NCBI GenBank assembly: GCA_024698505.1
Contig: JAILRE010000014.1
Coordinates: 1-52,416, forward strand
Source: Clostridiales bacterium
GTDB lineage: Bacteria > Bacillota > Clostridia > Christensenellales > CAG-138
Length of the DNA: 52,416 nt
Direction: 5' to 3'
The translations under genes and the position numbers were made by a program. Position 1 is the first letter of the stretch. Each line of letters starts with the position of its first letter. Shown here one piece after another: positions 18,058 to 26,878 of the stretch. The notes under the pieces were generated by a model. The model was given only the letters and a program-made list of their open reading frames with translations, made no database searches and was not told where the DNA came from.

Positions 18058-18524
18058 TATTTTACACCGACGACCATGAGTACGGATACGAGAACGGCGA
18101 GTATCGCGTAGGTCTCGACCATGATGGCGAGGACTATGCCCTTACCGCCTTCGCCCTGCTTCGCGACGATGTTCATGCCCGCACAGCATACCCTGGACTG
18201 CATGTAAGCGGAAACGAGGCCGACTATCGCGATGGGGAGCGCCGCGTAGAAGTAGCTCATGCCCATCGAAACGGGCAGCTCGCTCGAACCCGCGCCGGAG
18301 AGCAGACCGGAGTTGCTCGCGATCAGGAAGGCGACGATGAAGCCGTAGATGCCCTGAGTAGCGGGGAGCAGCTGCAGAACGGTGCACTGACCGGACTTTT
18401 CGGGATCCTCGGCGATAACGCCCGCGGCCGCGCGGCCCGCCATGCCGACTCCGAGGGAAGAGCCGATGCCCGGGAGTATGAGGGCGAGAGAAGTGCCCAG
18501 GGCTGCCCAGATGATACCTGTCAT
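18057..18524 (-). CDS. ntpK: V-type ATP synthase proteolipid subunit K, Na+-type
   Basis: The 155-residue protein folds as two tandem hairpins (four membrane helices) that build the rotor ring. Only the second hairpin has the ion-carrying acid: E137 in MVETYAIL. The first has Q57 in PATQGIYG. Together with T56 and Q109 (in MQSRVCCAG), these match the Na+ ligands T64, Q65, Q110 and E139 of E. hirae NtpK, as I recall them. I infer Na+ rather than H+ coupling. The gene sits 19 bases after ntpI. Confidence 0.92.
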   Translation of the reverse strand: MTGIIWAALGTSLALILPGIGSSLGVGMAGRAAAGVIAEDPEKSGQCTVLQLLPATQGIYGFIVAFLIASNSGLLSGAGSSELPVSMGMSYFYAALPIAIVGLVSAYMQSRVCCAGMNIVAKQGEGGKGIVLAIMVETYAILAVLVSVLMVVGVK

Positions 18525-18543
18525 TTCAATAATCCTCCTAAGA

Positions 18544-20502
18544 TCATTTGATTACTTTGTTGTATTTCGTATCCGGAGAGAGGGGCTTATAAAGCCTTCC
18601 GCCCGGAGTGTAGAAACGGTTGTAGTATTCGATGAACTGCAGCCTCGCGCAGTGGATGAACGCGCCGAGGGCGTTTATGCCGACGCAGAACAGATGCAGC
18701 ACCGCGAGCAGTATCGCCGCGACGATGAATCCTATCACGGGGCCCACTACGGGCACGCCCTTGAGCGCGCCGTGCACCATCGAGCTTATCATGTTGAAAA
18801 CGCTGCCCATGACGCCCGTGGCGAGGCCGAGCGCGAACACACGCGCATAGCTCAATACGTCGCTGAAGAAGCCAGTTATGTCGTAGAGCTTGCCGAGGCC
18901 GCCGGTGACTCTGCCAATGCCCTTCTTGTTCCTGCCGCCGAATACGATTATCAGCAGGAGGCCGACTCCTATAAGGCCGTAGCCCGCGTACTTTACGGAA
19001 CCCTTGCCGAGTATCATCAGCGCGATGCCCGCGAATATCATGAGCCACGAGCCGATATCGAATACCGCGGTCTGCCAGTCGCCCTTGGAAAAATGCAGGA
19101 CCATCGAGACGACCATGCCGGCGATTATCTGGAAGAAGCCCAGCCCGCAGTAGAGCACGAGCGCGGTCATCTGATCGACCATCGGATCTATCAGGGGGAA
19201 CGGGAAGCCCTGACCGAACAGATCGCGCCAGTTCATGCCGAAGAAGGTGCCCGTCAAAAGGCCGCAGATCATGGTGGAAATGCCGCCCCAGACGAGTATG
19301 CGGCAGACCTGCTCGGTGCCGCCCTTGGGCTTCTTGAGCTTGAGCATCAGGAGCGCGCCGAGGGTGATGATGAGGCCGTAGCCCGTATCGCCCATCATGA
19401 GGCCGAAGAACAGAAGATAGAACGGCGCCATGACGACCGTGGGATCGAAGCCCCGGGGATCGGGCGGGGAATACATATTGGTGATGAATTCGAACGGTGC
19501 GAAGAATTTGTTGTTTTTGCAGTAGGTGGGGGGCTGCTCGTCGTCATACGGATCGCGCGTTTCGAGGCAGTAGACCTCCGTCGCCTCGGCTATCGCGGAT
19601 TCGAGCTTGTCCGCCTCGTCCGACCTTGCCCACCCCGTGAGAAGGAAGGTCTCCCTCGTTGCGAAGAGCTCGCACCTTGCCCTGGCGCGCGCCTCCTCTA
19701 TGAGGGCGCCGTCCATGCCCATCTTGAGCGTTTCGGCCTTCTCGCCGAGCTTTGCGAGCTCGCGCGAGAGCTCCTCGGTGTTTTTATCCGCTTCGGCTAT
19801 CTCCCTGCGGAGCCTCTCCGTCTCTTCGGCGGGGAGCCCGTTTATCGCGGGGAGCTGCGCCTCCTCGAAGCCCGCGGCGCGAAGCGCGGCCAGCGTCTCC
19901 TCCGAAGCCTCCTTGGGAACGGCGGCGAGCACCGCGGCCTTGCCCGCATCACCGAAGGAATCGAACGAAACGCCCTCTTCCCTGAGCATATCGAGCTTTT
20001 CGGCCTTTGCGGTGCCGAGCAGGAAATCGGCCGTCCTGGTCGGTTTAATATCGGAAAGCGGTATCGTGACCGCGGCAAAGGGAGCAAGGCTCTTGATCAG
20101 GGCCTGCTTCCTTTCCTTTTCGGATTTGTTGTGGGAAATATCCTTCTGGATCTCGTCGAGACGCTCCGCGGTCTTCAGCGCTTCGGGCACGGCCAAAACG
20201 AGCTCATCCTCGCTGCGCTCGGGAGCGGCTTCCAGCATGCCGGCCTTGGGCATGAACGCCCCGAGGCGGCTTATGGCGGATTTGAGCTTTGTGACTTCGC
20301 CCTGCTTTTTGGCAAGCTCCGCCTCGCAGCCGGTCTTGAAAAGGCCCGACGCAGAGGAGAGCGCGGGGGATAATTCGGCATCGCCGTTTGCCCCATCGGC
20401 CTCCGAAAGCTGTATCACGCCGTTTTTTTGAAGCGCTTTCATTATGCGCCGCTCGTCCTTCTTCAGGGCGAACAGCGATATGTGCTTCATTGGAACGATC
20501 AT
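18544..20502 (-). CDS. ntpI: V-type ATP synthase subunit I (membrane stator)
   Basis: The 652-residue protein has a long cytoplasmic N-terminal half with coiled coils (MKHISLFALKKDERRIMKALQ start) and a C-terminal half with about seven or eight membrane helices that carries the ion half-channels against the proteolipid ring. Family stretches such as GLMMGDTGYG are present around residue 370. A GGAG site lies eight bases before the ATG at 20502; an ATG at the fifth codon is also possible. Confidence 0.93.
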   Translation of the reverse strand: MIVPMKHISLFALKKDERRIMKALQKNGVIQLSEADGANGDAELSPALSSASGLFKTGCEAELAKKQGEVTKLKSAISRLGAFMPKAGMLEAAPERSEDELVLAVPEALKTAERLDEIQKDISHNKSEKERKQALIKSLAPFAAVTIPLSDIKPTRTADFLLGTAKAEKLDMLREEGVSFDSFGDAGKAAVLAAVPKEASEETLAALRAAGFEEAQLPAINGLPAEETERLRREIAEADKNTEELSRELAKLGEKAETLKMGMDGALIEEARARARCELFATRETFLLTGWARSDEADKLESAIAEATEVYCLETRDPYDDEQPPTYCKNNKFFAPFEFITNMYSPPDPRGFDPTVVMAPFYLLFFGLMMGDTGYGLIITLGALLMLKLKKPKGGTEQVCRILVWGGISTMICGLLTGTFFGMNWRDLFGQGFPFPLIDPMVDQMTALVLYCGLGFFQIIAGMVVSMVLHFSKGDWQTAVFDIGSWLMIFAGIALMILGKGSVKYAGYGLIGVGLLLIIVFGGRNKKGIGRVTGGLGKLYDITGFFSDVLSYARVFALGLATGVMGSVFNMISSMVHGALKGVPVVGPVIGFIVAAILLAVLHLFCVGINALGAFIHCARLQFIEYYNRFYTPGGRLYKPLSPDTKYNKVIK

Positions 20503-20517
20503 CTTGATTACTCCGGA

Positions 20518-20832
20518 TCAGTATTTGTTGAGAATGTGATCGACGATGAGCCCGGCGGCTTCGGGAAGCTTCTTCCTCGCCTCCGCCATTATGCGCTCGG
20601 ATTCCTCCCCCGCCTCCGCCATGAGGCGTTCGGAAAGAAGCTCGGCCTCCTTCTCCGCCATAGCGGAAGCAAGCGCGAGCCCGGCCTTGGATTCCTCCCT
20701 GAAATTCCTGAGGGAGACCGCGGCCTCGTCCTCGGCGGAAGCTATGAGCTCCCTCGCCTTTTCCTGCGCGTCGCGGCGGAGCGCTTCCGCGTCCGCCTCG
20801 GCTGCTGCTATACGCTCTATTACTGTGGGCAT
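20518..20832 (-). CDS. ntpF: V-type ATP synthase subunit G/H (peripheral stalk)
   Basis: The 104-residue protein is a single Ala/Glu-rich coiled coil with no hydrophobic segment. That composition and its place as first gene before ntpI match the ntpF/AhaH stator subunit that pairs with subunit E. Primary sequence in this family is weakly conserved, so the call rests on length, coiled-coil nature and operon order (F-I-K-E-C-G-A-B-D). A GAAGGGA site lies ten bases upstream. Confidence 0.8.
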   Translation of the reverse strand: MPTVIERIAAAEADAEALRRDAQEKARELIASAEDEAAVSLRNFREESKAGLALASAMAEKEAELLSERLMAEAGEESERIMAEARKKLPEAAGLIVDHILNKY

Positions 20833-20912
20833 CTCGAAAAATCCCTTCGTTTGATTGGATTGGCGGCGCTTTTCGGGATCGGCCCGAAAAACGCCATATC
20901 AAGCTGTATATC

Positions 20913-20941
20913 ATTATAACAGCTGCGGGCTTTGATTGCAA
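20913..20941 (-). promoter_or_regulatory. Promoter for the V-ATPase operon
   Basis: On the minus strand, -35 TTGCAA (20936-20941) and -10 TATAAT (20913-20918) are 17 bp apart, with an extended TGT. It leaves a leader of about 75 bases to the first gene and is divergent from the promoter at 20987. Confidence 0.8.
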
Positions 20942-20986
20942 GTAAAATGCTTGTAAAGATTGTAAGACATGCGGCGAACGGGATGC

Positions 20987-21015
20987 TTGAAAGAGGAGGT
21001 TTTCTATTATATAAT
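20987..21015 (+). promoter_or_regulatory. Promoter for the EamA-peptidase operon
   Basis: -35 TTGAAA (20987-20992) and -10 TATAAT (21010-21015) are 17 bp apart, just ahead of the CAGGAG site and ATG of the transporter gene. Confidence 0.8.
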
Positions 21016-21038
21016 GGACTTCGACAGGAGCCGACAAA

Positions 21039-21986
21039 ATGAGATCCCGACTTAAAACGACGCTTTTGCCGCTGCTTGCGGCTATGATATGGGGCACGGC
21101 CTTCGCTGCTCAGGACGTGTGCGCGGACAGCATGGACGCGATGACTTTCAACGCGCTCCGTTTCTTTATCGCGGTAATATTCCTCCTGGCGGTCGGAGCC
21201 GCGCTGCGGGCGTTCCGCAGAAGGAAGGCCTCTGCCGACGGCCCTTCCCTTCCCGAAAAGACGCCTGAGGAAAAGAAGCTTGAAAGAAAGCGCCTGCTTA
21301 CCGCGGCGCTTACCTGCGGCACCGCGCTTGCGGCGGCTTCCGTGCTTCAGCAGGCGGGCATGAGCCTCGGAACGGACGCGGGCAAATCGGGCTTCATAAC
21401 CGCGCTTTACGTGGTGCTCGTGCCGATAGCCGGGCTTTTCCTCAAAAAAAGAGTGCCGCCCGTGTTCTGGCTCGCGGTGGCCTTGGCCGTGGCGGGGCTG
21501 TATCTGCTCTGCATGAGCGGGAGCTTCCGCCTTGCGGCGGGCGATCTGCTGACGCTGCTCTGCGCCGTTATGTTCACGATCCAGATACTCCTTATAGACC
21601 GCTTCTCCCCCGGGCTCGACAGCATAAAGCTCTGCACGGCGCAGTTCACGGTTGCGGGAGCGTGGTCGCTCCTCGGTATGCTGCTTTTCGAAAAGCCCGA
21701 CTTCAGCGCCATACTCTCCTGCGCGCTGCCCCTCCTTTACGTTGCGATATTCTCGAGCGGCGTCGCGTATCTGCTCCAGATCGTCTCGCAGAGGGAGGGC
21801 GACCCCGCGATAGTCTCCCTGCTCTTCTGCCTCGAATCGGTCTTCTCGGTGATCGCAGGCGCGATACTCCTGCATCAGCGGATGACCGGACGCGAATACT
21901 TAGGCTGCGCGATACTGTTCCTCGCCGTGCTCATCGCGCAGATACCGGGCTTCAAACGAAAGAATAAAGGAGAACGATATGAATAA
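21039..21986 (+). CDS. EamA/DMT-family transporter
   Basis: The 315-residue protein has about ten membrane segments in two EamA repeats, with the usual early AAMIWGTAFAAQ motif. A charged insertion (about 62-88, rich in Lys, Glu and Arg) separates helices 2 and 3. It is an efflux or uptake carrier of unknown substrate in the cytoplasmic membrane. The ATG has a CAGGAG site eight bases upstream. The 3' end overlaps the metallopeptidase lipoprotein gene by eight bases, so export and surface peptidase are co-expressed; whether they act on related compounds is unknown. Confidence 0.85.
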   Translation: MRSRLKTTLLPLLAAMIWGTAFAAQDVCADSMDAMTFNALRFFIAVIFLLAVGAALRAFRRRKASADGPSLPEKTPEEKKLERKRLLTAALTCGTALAAASVLQQAGMSLGTDAGKSGFITALYVVLVPIAGLFLKKRVPPVFWLAVALAVAGLYLLCMSGSFRLAAGDLLTLLCAVMFTIQILLIDRFSPGLDSIKLCTAQFTVAGAWSLLGMLLFEKPDFSAILSCALPLLYVAIFSSGVAYLLQIVSQREGDPAIVSLLFCLESVFSVIAGAILLHQRMTGREYLGCAILFLAVLIAQIPGFKRKNKGERYE

Positions 21987-23766
21987 CGCCGCCCGCCGAA
22001 ACAAACGCGGCTCCCTCCGCCTTTTCACAGCGCTGCTGCTTGCCGCGGCATTGCTTTTCTGCGGCTGCGACGAGCTCGGCCTGCCGCTGATCCATATCGG
22101 AAATACGGACGCCCCGGCGCAGACCGAAGCGCCCGATGATAAAATCGATTTCCGCCTCGTCGAATTCGGCAGTATGCCCTACCGAAGGCCCGATCTTGAC
22201 GCGATGGAAAAGCTCTTCGCCGAAACGGCGGAGTTTGCGGACGGCGCCCGGGCCGGGGACGCCGCGGAGCTCGAGCGGAAGCTTGACGAATGCTGGGACG
22301 CTTACGACGAGTTCTTCACTTTGGAGACCATCGCCATGCTCCGCTCCGATATCGACCAGACCGACGAATACTATTCCGCGGAATACGAATACTTCCTCGA
22401 CAGGGAGGCGGACATAGCCGAATGGATGGATACGACGCTCATCGCCTGCGCCTGCTCGAAAGCCAAGGTTTCCGAGGATCTCCTCGCGGGATACACGGAG
22501 GAGGACAGCGAGCCCTATTCCGACCGTATGCTGGAGCTGATGGCGCGGGAAAACTCGCTTCTTATCGCCTACCGCGAGGCGCTGATGCTGGACGAGATAG
22601 AGATAAACGGCGAGGTGCAGAGCTTTACCGAGTACGTTTCCGATCCCCTTATTTCGGACGAGGAGTACGCCGAGGCAAAGCTTGCCTATTACCGCGCCTG
22701 CAACGAGATCGCGGCTCCCATCTACGCGGAGCTCGTCAAGGTGCGCCGCGCCATGGCCGAGGAGTACGGCTGCAGCTACGAGGAGCTTCAATACTATTCC
22801 TTCGGAAGGGATTATACGCCCGAGCAGGTGAGCTCCTATCTTGAGGGCGTTGCGGGCGAGGTCGCGGATTACTACTGCGAGCTGATGGAGTCGGATCCCT
22901 ATTCCATGGTGGATTACTGGTCCCTTTCCGAGAGCGGGCTTTTGGAACTGCTTGAAGCGGCCACCTCGCACATGGGTGAAAGCATTAAGGACTCCCTGCG
23001 GTTCATGGAGAAATATCACCTTTACGACGCCGCGGCGACCTCCGTGAAGTCGACCGCGAGCTATACCGTGTATCTAAGGAGCTATGACGCGCCGTTCTGC
23101 TTCCTCGGAGCATACGGCGACGCGGAGGATTTTTTGAACATGGCTCACGAATTCGGCCATTTCGCCGACGCCCGGATCAATTACGATTCCACGTTCAGCC
23201 TCGATCTTTCCGAGACCTATTCCCAGGGCATGGCGAACCTTGCGCTTTTGAAGAGCAGGGAGTATTTGAGCCCGGAGCGCTATAACAGCCTCCTTCTTAT
23301 GCATCTGCTCTCCAATCTGAGCATATTTGCCGAGCAGACCGCCTACGCGGATTTCGAATCGCGCGCTTACGCCCTGCCCGACAGCGAGCTGACCGTTGAG
23401 AACCTGAACGCGCTCGCTCTGGAATGCGCCGACAGATACGGCGCGAGCGCTACCGACGACGCGGAGGGCGAGAGCGCTTTCTACTGGACGCAGGTCAACC
23501 ACCTTTTCGAGCAGCCCTTCTACGTGATAAGCTACTGCATCAGCGCGGACGCTGCCATCCAGATAGCGGAGATGGAGATGAACGAGCCGGGCTCCGGCGT
23601 AGCCGTTTACGAAAAGCTGCTGGATTGGGAAAGCGGTTACTTCCTTGAAGAGCTTTCGCGGGCAGGGCTCGTAAGCCCCTTCTCTGTGGGGCGCGCCGCT
23701 CACAATCTCGAGCTTGTGGAGACCATAGTCGCCGACGAGCTGAGCGAGCTCATGCCCGCGGCGTAA
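21979..23766 (+). CDS. M3-like zinc metallopeptidase lipoprotein
   Basis: The 595-residue protein has a signal peptide ending at a lipobox-like CGC (lipidated Cys probably C30). It then forms an all-helical fold with the gluzincin motif HEFGH at residues 390-394 and the third ligand Glu probably E412 in LSETYSQG. This fits the M3 family (oligoendopeptidase F-like), usually cytosolic; here the enzyme should face outside, tethered to the membrane, cutting short peptides. Overall similarity to OepF is loose. It is translated from a start inside the preceding transporter gene and followed by a strong terminator at 23782. Confidence 0.8.
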   Translation: MNNAARRNKRGSLRLFTALLLAAALLFCGCDELGLPLIHIGNTDAPAQTEAPDDKIDFRLVEFGSMPYRRPDLDAMEKLFAETAEFADGARAGDAAELERKLDECWDAYDEFFTLETIAMLRSDIDQTDEYYSAEYEYFLDREADIAEWMDTTLIACACSKAKVSEDLLAGYTEEDSEPYSDRMLELMARENSLLIAYREALMLDEIEINGEVQSFTEYVSDPLISDEEYAEAKLAYYRACNEIAAPIYAELVKVRRAMAEEYGCSYEELQYYSFGRDYTPEQVSSYLEGVAGEVADYYCELMESDPYSMVDYWSLSESGLLELLEAATSHMGESIKDSLRFMEKYHLYDAAATSVKSTASYTVYLRSYDAPFCFLGAYGDAEDFLNMAHEFGHFADARINYDSTFSLDLSETYSQGMANLALLKSREYLSPERYNSLLLMHLLSNLSIFAEQTAYADFESRAYALPDSELTVENLNALALECADRYGASATDDAEGESAFYWTQVNHLFEQPFYVISYCISADAAIQIAEMEMNEPGSGVAVYEKLLDWESGYFLEELSRAGLVSPFSVGRAAHNLELVETIVADELSELMPAA

Positions 23767-23781
23767 AACGGATAAATAAAA

Positions 23782-23815
23782 AAACCGGCCGTTTGTTATA
23801 ACGGCCGGTTTTTAT
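23782..23815. terminator. Bidirectional intrinsic terminator
   Basis: A perfect stem with core AACCGGCCGTT/AACGGCCGGTT is closed by a TGTTAT loop, with A-rich sequence on the left and T-rich on the right. It serves the convergent peptidase and propeller-like lipoprotein genes. Confidence 0.88.
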
Positions 23816-23823
23816 TATTGTAA

Positions 23824-25257
23824 TTACGGCTCGACGTTCTCGCCGAAGAGGGTGTAATCCCTGCCGTTCACCGTAACGTATACGGAGAAGAGCGTCTTCG
23901 ATCCGTCGGCGGCGGGGTCGGTCAGCACCATCAGCTGGCCCTTTCGCCTGTCGAACCTGACGGCGGAGGTCAATACCTGCTTGGAGCTTCCGTTTTCATA
24001 GAAGAACAGCGTTCCCGCGCCGTTTTCGCCCGCAGCGGCGTCCTTTATGTACGCGCAGCCGGAGCCGACGGCGGCTATCGAATCGACGCCCGAATCGAGC
24101 TTTAGCGGCTTGCCGTTCCCCTTTATCATGAACAGCGTATTGGCGGCGGAGACCCAATAGACGGTATTCCCGTCCTTCGATACCTCGAACGATACCGCGT
24201 CGGAGGCGAGCTGCTTCGTCTTGCCGGAGAAAGTCGTGGAGCTGAGCTTGCCGTTCTCGATCCAGATAACGCGCTTCGTCCCCGCGGCAAGCTTGTATTC
24301 CTCCGCGCCGTCGATGAGGGGCTTCGTTTCGCCCTTCCCGTTTATCGAAAACACGTCGTAAACGTATCCGGCTTCCGTTTTAGTCCTCTTCAGAAAAAGG
24401 CCGTTCGTAAACGAGGATACGTCGTTTATGTAGACGGGGATCGTGAACGCGCCCATGCTGTAGATATCGGTCTTCATGGTGAAGCCGAAGCCTTCGCAGA
24501 GGACGACGTCGAGCTTATCCGAGAGGCGGAAAAGCCTGCTTTTACCGTCGTTTACAGTATAGTTGACCTCGCCGAGGTCATTTGAGAAATTGAAGTTCGA
24601 GGCCGCGCCGCAGTTCTCGCTTATGACGAAGGTCTCTTCGCCGTTTCTGACGCAGAACCTGCCCCCCGAGGGCTCGAGATAATAGAGGGTATCCGCGCCG
24701 TCGGAAACGGCGAGGACGATGCATTTCGTATCCTCCAGCACTGGCTTGAGCTCGCCGCCCCTGAGAAGAAGGCTCTCATTCTCCTGGCCGCCCTCCCTTT
24801 CGAGCGTGAATACCGCGCTTTCGCCGCGCGGGGAGATCGCTATCTGCTCTATGCTCCGCACGCCCTCCAGGACGGTCTCTGTCAGGCGCGTATCGGCGGA
24901 ATACCTGCAGAGCTTCCCGTCGAGCAGGAAGAACGCGAGCCTGCCGTCAAAGCTTATCTCGGCGGAGTCGGTGCCGCTTGCCAGAAGGTCCACTCCCTTT
25001 TCGGAGACGAAATACACGATATTATCCACCCACGCGAGGGCCGTTTTTCCGTCGGCGGCGATATCGAATACCGCCTTGCCGCGGACGGAGCCTTCTATAA
25101 GCTCGCCGTTCCTGACGAAAACGGACTGCCTTTCGGCCCTGCTGTAGATCCTCGCTATGTTGGTATCGAGCATATTGCCGGTCTCGATCCCGGAGCCGCA
25201 GGCCGAAAGCGCGAGCAGGCAGGCGAGTATCAATATTGCGGTAACGGTTTTTTTCAT
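23824..25257 (-). CDS. Propeller-like lipoprotein, paralogue of its upstream neighbour
   Basis: The 477-residue protein begins MKKTVTAILI with a lipobox LSAC (lipidated C20). The rest is made of many short beta strands with repeating patterns such as ISFDGRLAFFL, YYLEPSGGR and VYWVSAANTLFMIKGN, typical of a DUF5050-like or WD40-like beta-propeller. It has no enzymatic motif and is probably a surface binding or sensing protein. I start at the ATG at 25257, behind GGGAGG. An in-frame ATG at 25272 overlaps the upstream stop as ATGA but has its GAGGA directly against the start codon. It is paralogous to the next gene upstream. Confidence 0.7.
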   Translation of the reverse strand: MKKTVTAILILACLLALSACGSGIETGNMLDTNIARIYSRAERQSVFVRNGELIEGSVRGKAVFDIAADGKTALAWVDNIVYFVSEKGVDLLASGTDSAEISFDGRLAFFLLDGKLCRYSADTRLTETVLEGVRSIEQIAISPRGESAVFTLEREGGQENESLLLRGGELKPVLEDTKCIVLAVSDGADTLYYLEPSGGRFCVRNGEETFVISENCGAASNFNFSNDLGEVNYTVNDGKSRLFRLSDKLDVVLCEGFGFTMKTDIYSMGAFTIPVYINDVSSFTNGLFLKRTKTEAGYVYDVFSINGKGETKPLIDGAEEYKLAAGTKRVIWIENGKLSSTTFSGKTKQLASDAVSFEVSKDGNTVYWVSAANTLFMIKGNGKPLKLDSGVDSIAAVGSGCAYIKDAAAGENGAGTLFFYENGSSKQVLTSAVRFDRRKGQLMVLTDPAADGSKTLFSVYVTVNGRDYTLFGENVEP

Positions 25258-25268
25258 GCTTCCTCCCG

Positions 25269-26747
25269 TCATTCCTCGCTCTGATCCATCCTCGCCGCCT
25301 CGAGCCCGAGCACGAAATCAACGCCGTTTTCGGAATAGTAGACGTCGTACACCTTGGCGCCGAATTCATCCTCGTACACGTCCGTATAGTAGAAGCTTAC
25401 CTTGGGCATGGTCTCTACGTGCGCGACGTTCGCGGCAATATCCTTTATGGGCTGCTTGCCGTTCGCAAGATGCAGGGCGCCCGTCTTGTCGTAATCCGTG
25501 AGGAAGAGGCAGCCGCCGCTGCCCGTCATGCGGGTGAACACGGCGCGTTCAGCCATCTTCAAGGTCTGTCCGCCGCGCTCGGCGTAGTAGAAGCCGAGGT
25601 CGCCGCCTATGCAGTAGAATATCCTGCCGCCCTTGTCCATGGAATAGCTGTAAACGTTGGAGCAGACCTTTTCGGCGGTCTTGGGATCGTCGGAGTCCAT
25701 GGCGTAGAGCTCGTTCCCCATGAGGCAGGAGAGCGTTTTCCTGTCCCCGCTGAGGGCGAACTGGTAAGCGCCCCTTGCGAGCGCGGTCACGTTCTTGTGG
25801 CCGTTGACGTAATAGAGATCGTAGATGGTCCTCGCTTCGGTATCGGAGGAAGAATTCTTGAAGGAGTAGAACACCGCGTTGAAGAGAGTCGAGGCGTCCT
25901 TTACCTGGGCCGTGAGCCCGCTGCCGCCCTGGCTGGAGCCGCACTCCGCCACGGTGGAAAACACGGAGGCGCCTTCGACGAGCGTCTTCGCGCGGGAGCC
26001 CTTGACGCTGTAATAGGTTACGCCGTTCATATCGAAAGTGACCTCGGTGAGATCCCTGTTGAACTCCAGCAGGCTCGAAACGCCGGTTCCGAGCTTTCTC
26101 GCCCTTTCGGGAGTGGCGTAGAAGAGGGCGACATCGTCGGGGGTGACGTAGTAGAAGAACTTCGCGCCGTCGCCCACGGCCATTATCAGCGCGTCGTTCG
26201 CTATCTTGCGGCTCTCTCCGTTCTCATGCGCGTAGGCGTAAAGGCCGCCGTCGGCGTTCTTAACGGTGTAGCCGACGGTCTTCCCGTCGGGCGAGACGAC
26301 TATGGAAGCGATGCTCATAGCGGAATCGGGCTTTATGTCCTCAACCTTTCCGGTGCGGTGATCGTAGATATGCACCTCGGTCGCAGTGGTGAACACGATC
26401 ACGTTTCCGTCGAGCGAAATGAGCGCGTTCTGAACGCCCGCCGGATGGACGAGTATGACGCCGTCCTTATCTATGCGGTAGAGGCCCGTGCCCGCCCTTG
26501 CGGCGCCGACCGCGCCGTCGCAGGAGATGAACTCGTCCACGCGGCCCGCGATCTTGTTTTCGAGGAGCGCGGAATCGACGAAGAAGCGCGTCGAACCCTC
26601 CCTGTCGGCGTAGAAGTAGGTGATGCTGTGCTCGTAGGGCTTATAGCTGAGCTTCTTCGCGTTCACGTCGAGCAACAGCCCGACGGCGAGCGCGGCTGCC
26701 GCGGCTGCCAGCGCTGCTATCAGTATCCATTTAAGGGGCTTTTTCAT
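25269..26747 (-). CDS. Membrane-anchored propeller-like protein
   Basis: The 492-residue protein starts MKKPLKWILIAALAAAAAAL, an uncleaved anchor or signal segment (about 6-27) with no lipobox Cys. Repeated strands such as ALISLDGNVIVF, IVVSPDGKTVGYTV and GAKFFYYVTPDDVALFY suggest a beta-propeller facing outside. Its repeat pattern and several blocks resemble the downstream lipoprotein, so the pair probably arose by tandem duplication. The start at 26747 has AAGGA about ten bases upstream; the earlier ATG at 26768 has no site. The function of both is unknown. Confidence 0.7.
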   Translation of the reverse strand: MKKPLKWILIAALAAAAAALAVGLLLDVNAKKLSYKPYEHSITYFYADREGSTRFFVDSALLENKIAGRVDEFISCDGAVGAARAGTGLYRIDKDGVILVHPAGVQNALISLDGNVIVFTTATEVHIYDHRTGKVEDIKPDSAMSIASIVVSPDGKTVGYTVKNADGGLYAYAHENGESRKIANDALIMAVGDGAKFFYYVTPDDVALFYATPERARKLGTGVSSLLEFNRDLTEVTFDMNGVTYYSVKGSRAKTLVEGASVFSTVAECGSSQGGSGLTAQVKDASTLFNAVFYSFKNSSSDTEARTIYDLYYVNGHKNVTALARGAYQFALSGDRKTLSCLMGNELYAMDSDDPKTAEKVCSNVYSYSMDKGGRIFYCIGGDLGFYYAERGGQTLKMAERAVFTRMTGSGGCLFLTDYDKTGALHLANGKQPIKDIAANVAHVETMPKVSFYYTDVYEDEFGAKVYDVYYSENGVDFVLGLEAARMDQSEE

Positions 26748-26785
26748 GGGCGTACGTCCTTTTCGCATAGATATCTAATTTTATT

Positions 26786-26814
26786 ATTATACACCATAAG
26801 GCGGCGGGTTTCAA
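26786..26814 (-). promoter_or_regulatory. Promoter for the propeller-like pair
   Basis: On the minus strand, -35 TTGAAA (26809-26814) and -10 TATAAT (26786-26791) are 17 bp apart. It lies directly after the upp terminator. Confidence 0.8.
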
Positions 26815-26820
26815 TCCGCC

Positions 26821-26863
26821 AAAAGCAAAAGAAAGATCCGGGGAGATCGTCCTCCCCGGATCT
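26821..26863 (-). terminator. Intrinsic terminator of the murC-upp operon
   Basis: A perfect 12-bp stem (26834-26845 with 26852-26863, core AGATCCGGGGAG) is followed on the minus strand by TTCTTTTGCTTTT. It shares its stem core and TTTCTTT tail with the terminator at 1606. Confidence 0.85.
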
Positions 26864-26878
26864 TATTTAATACGTTCT

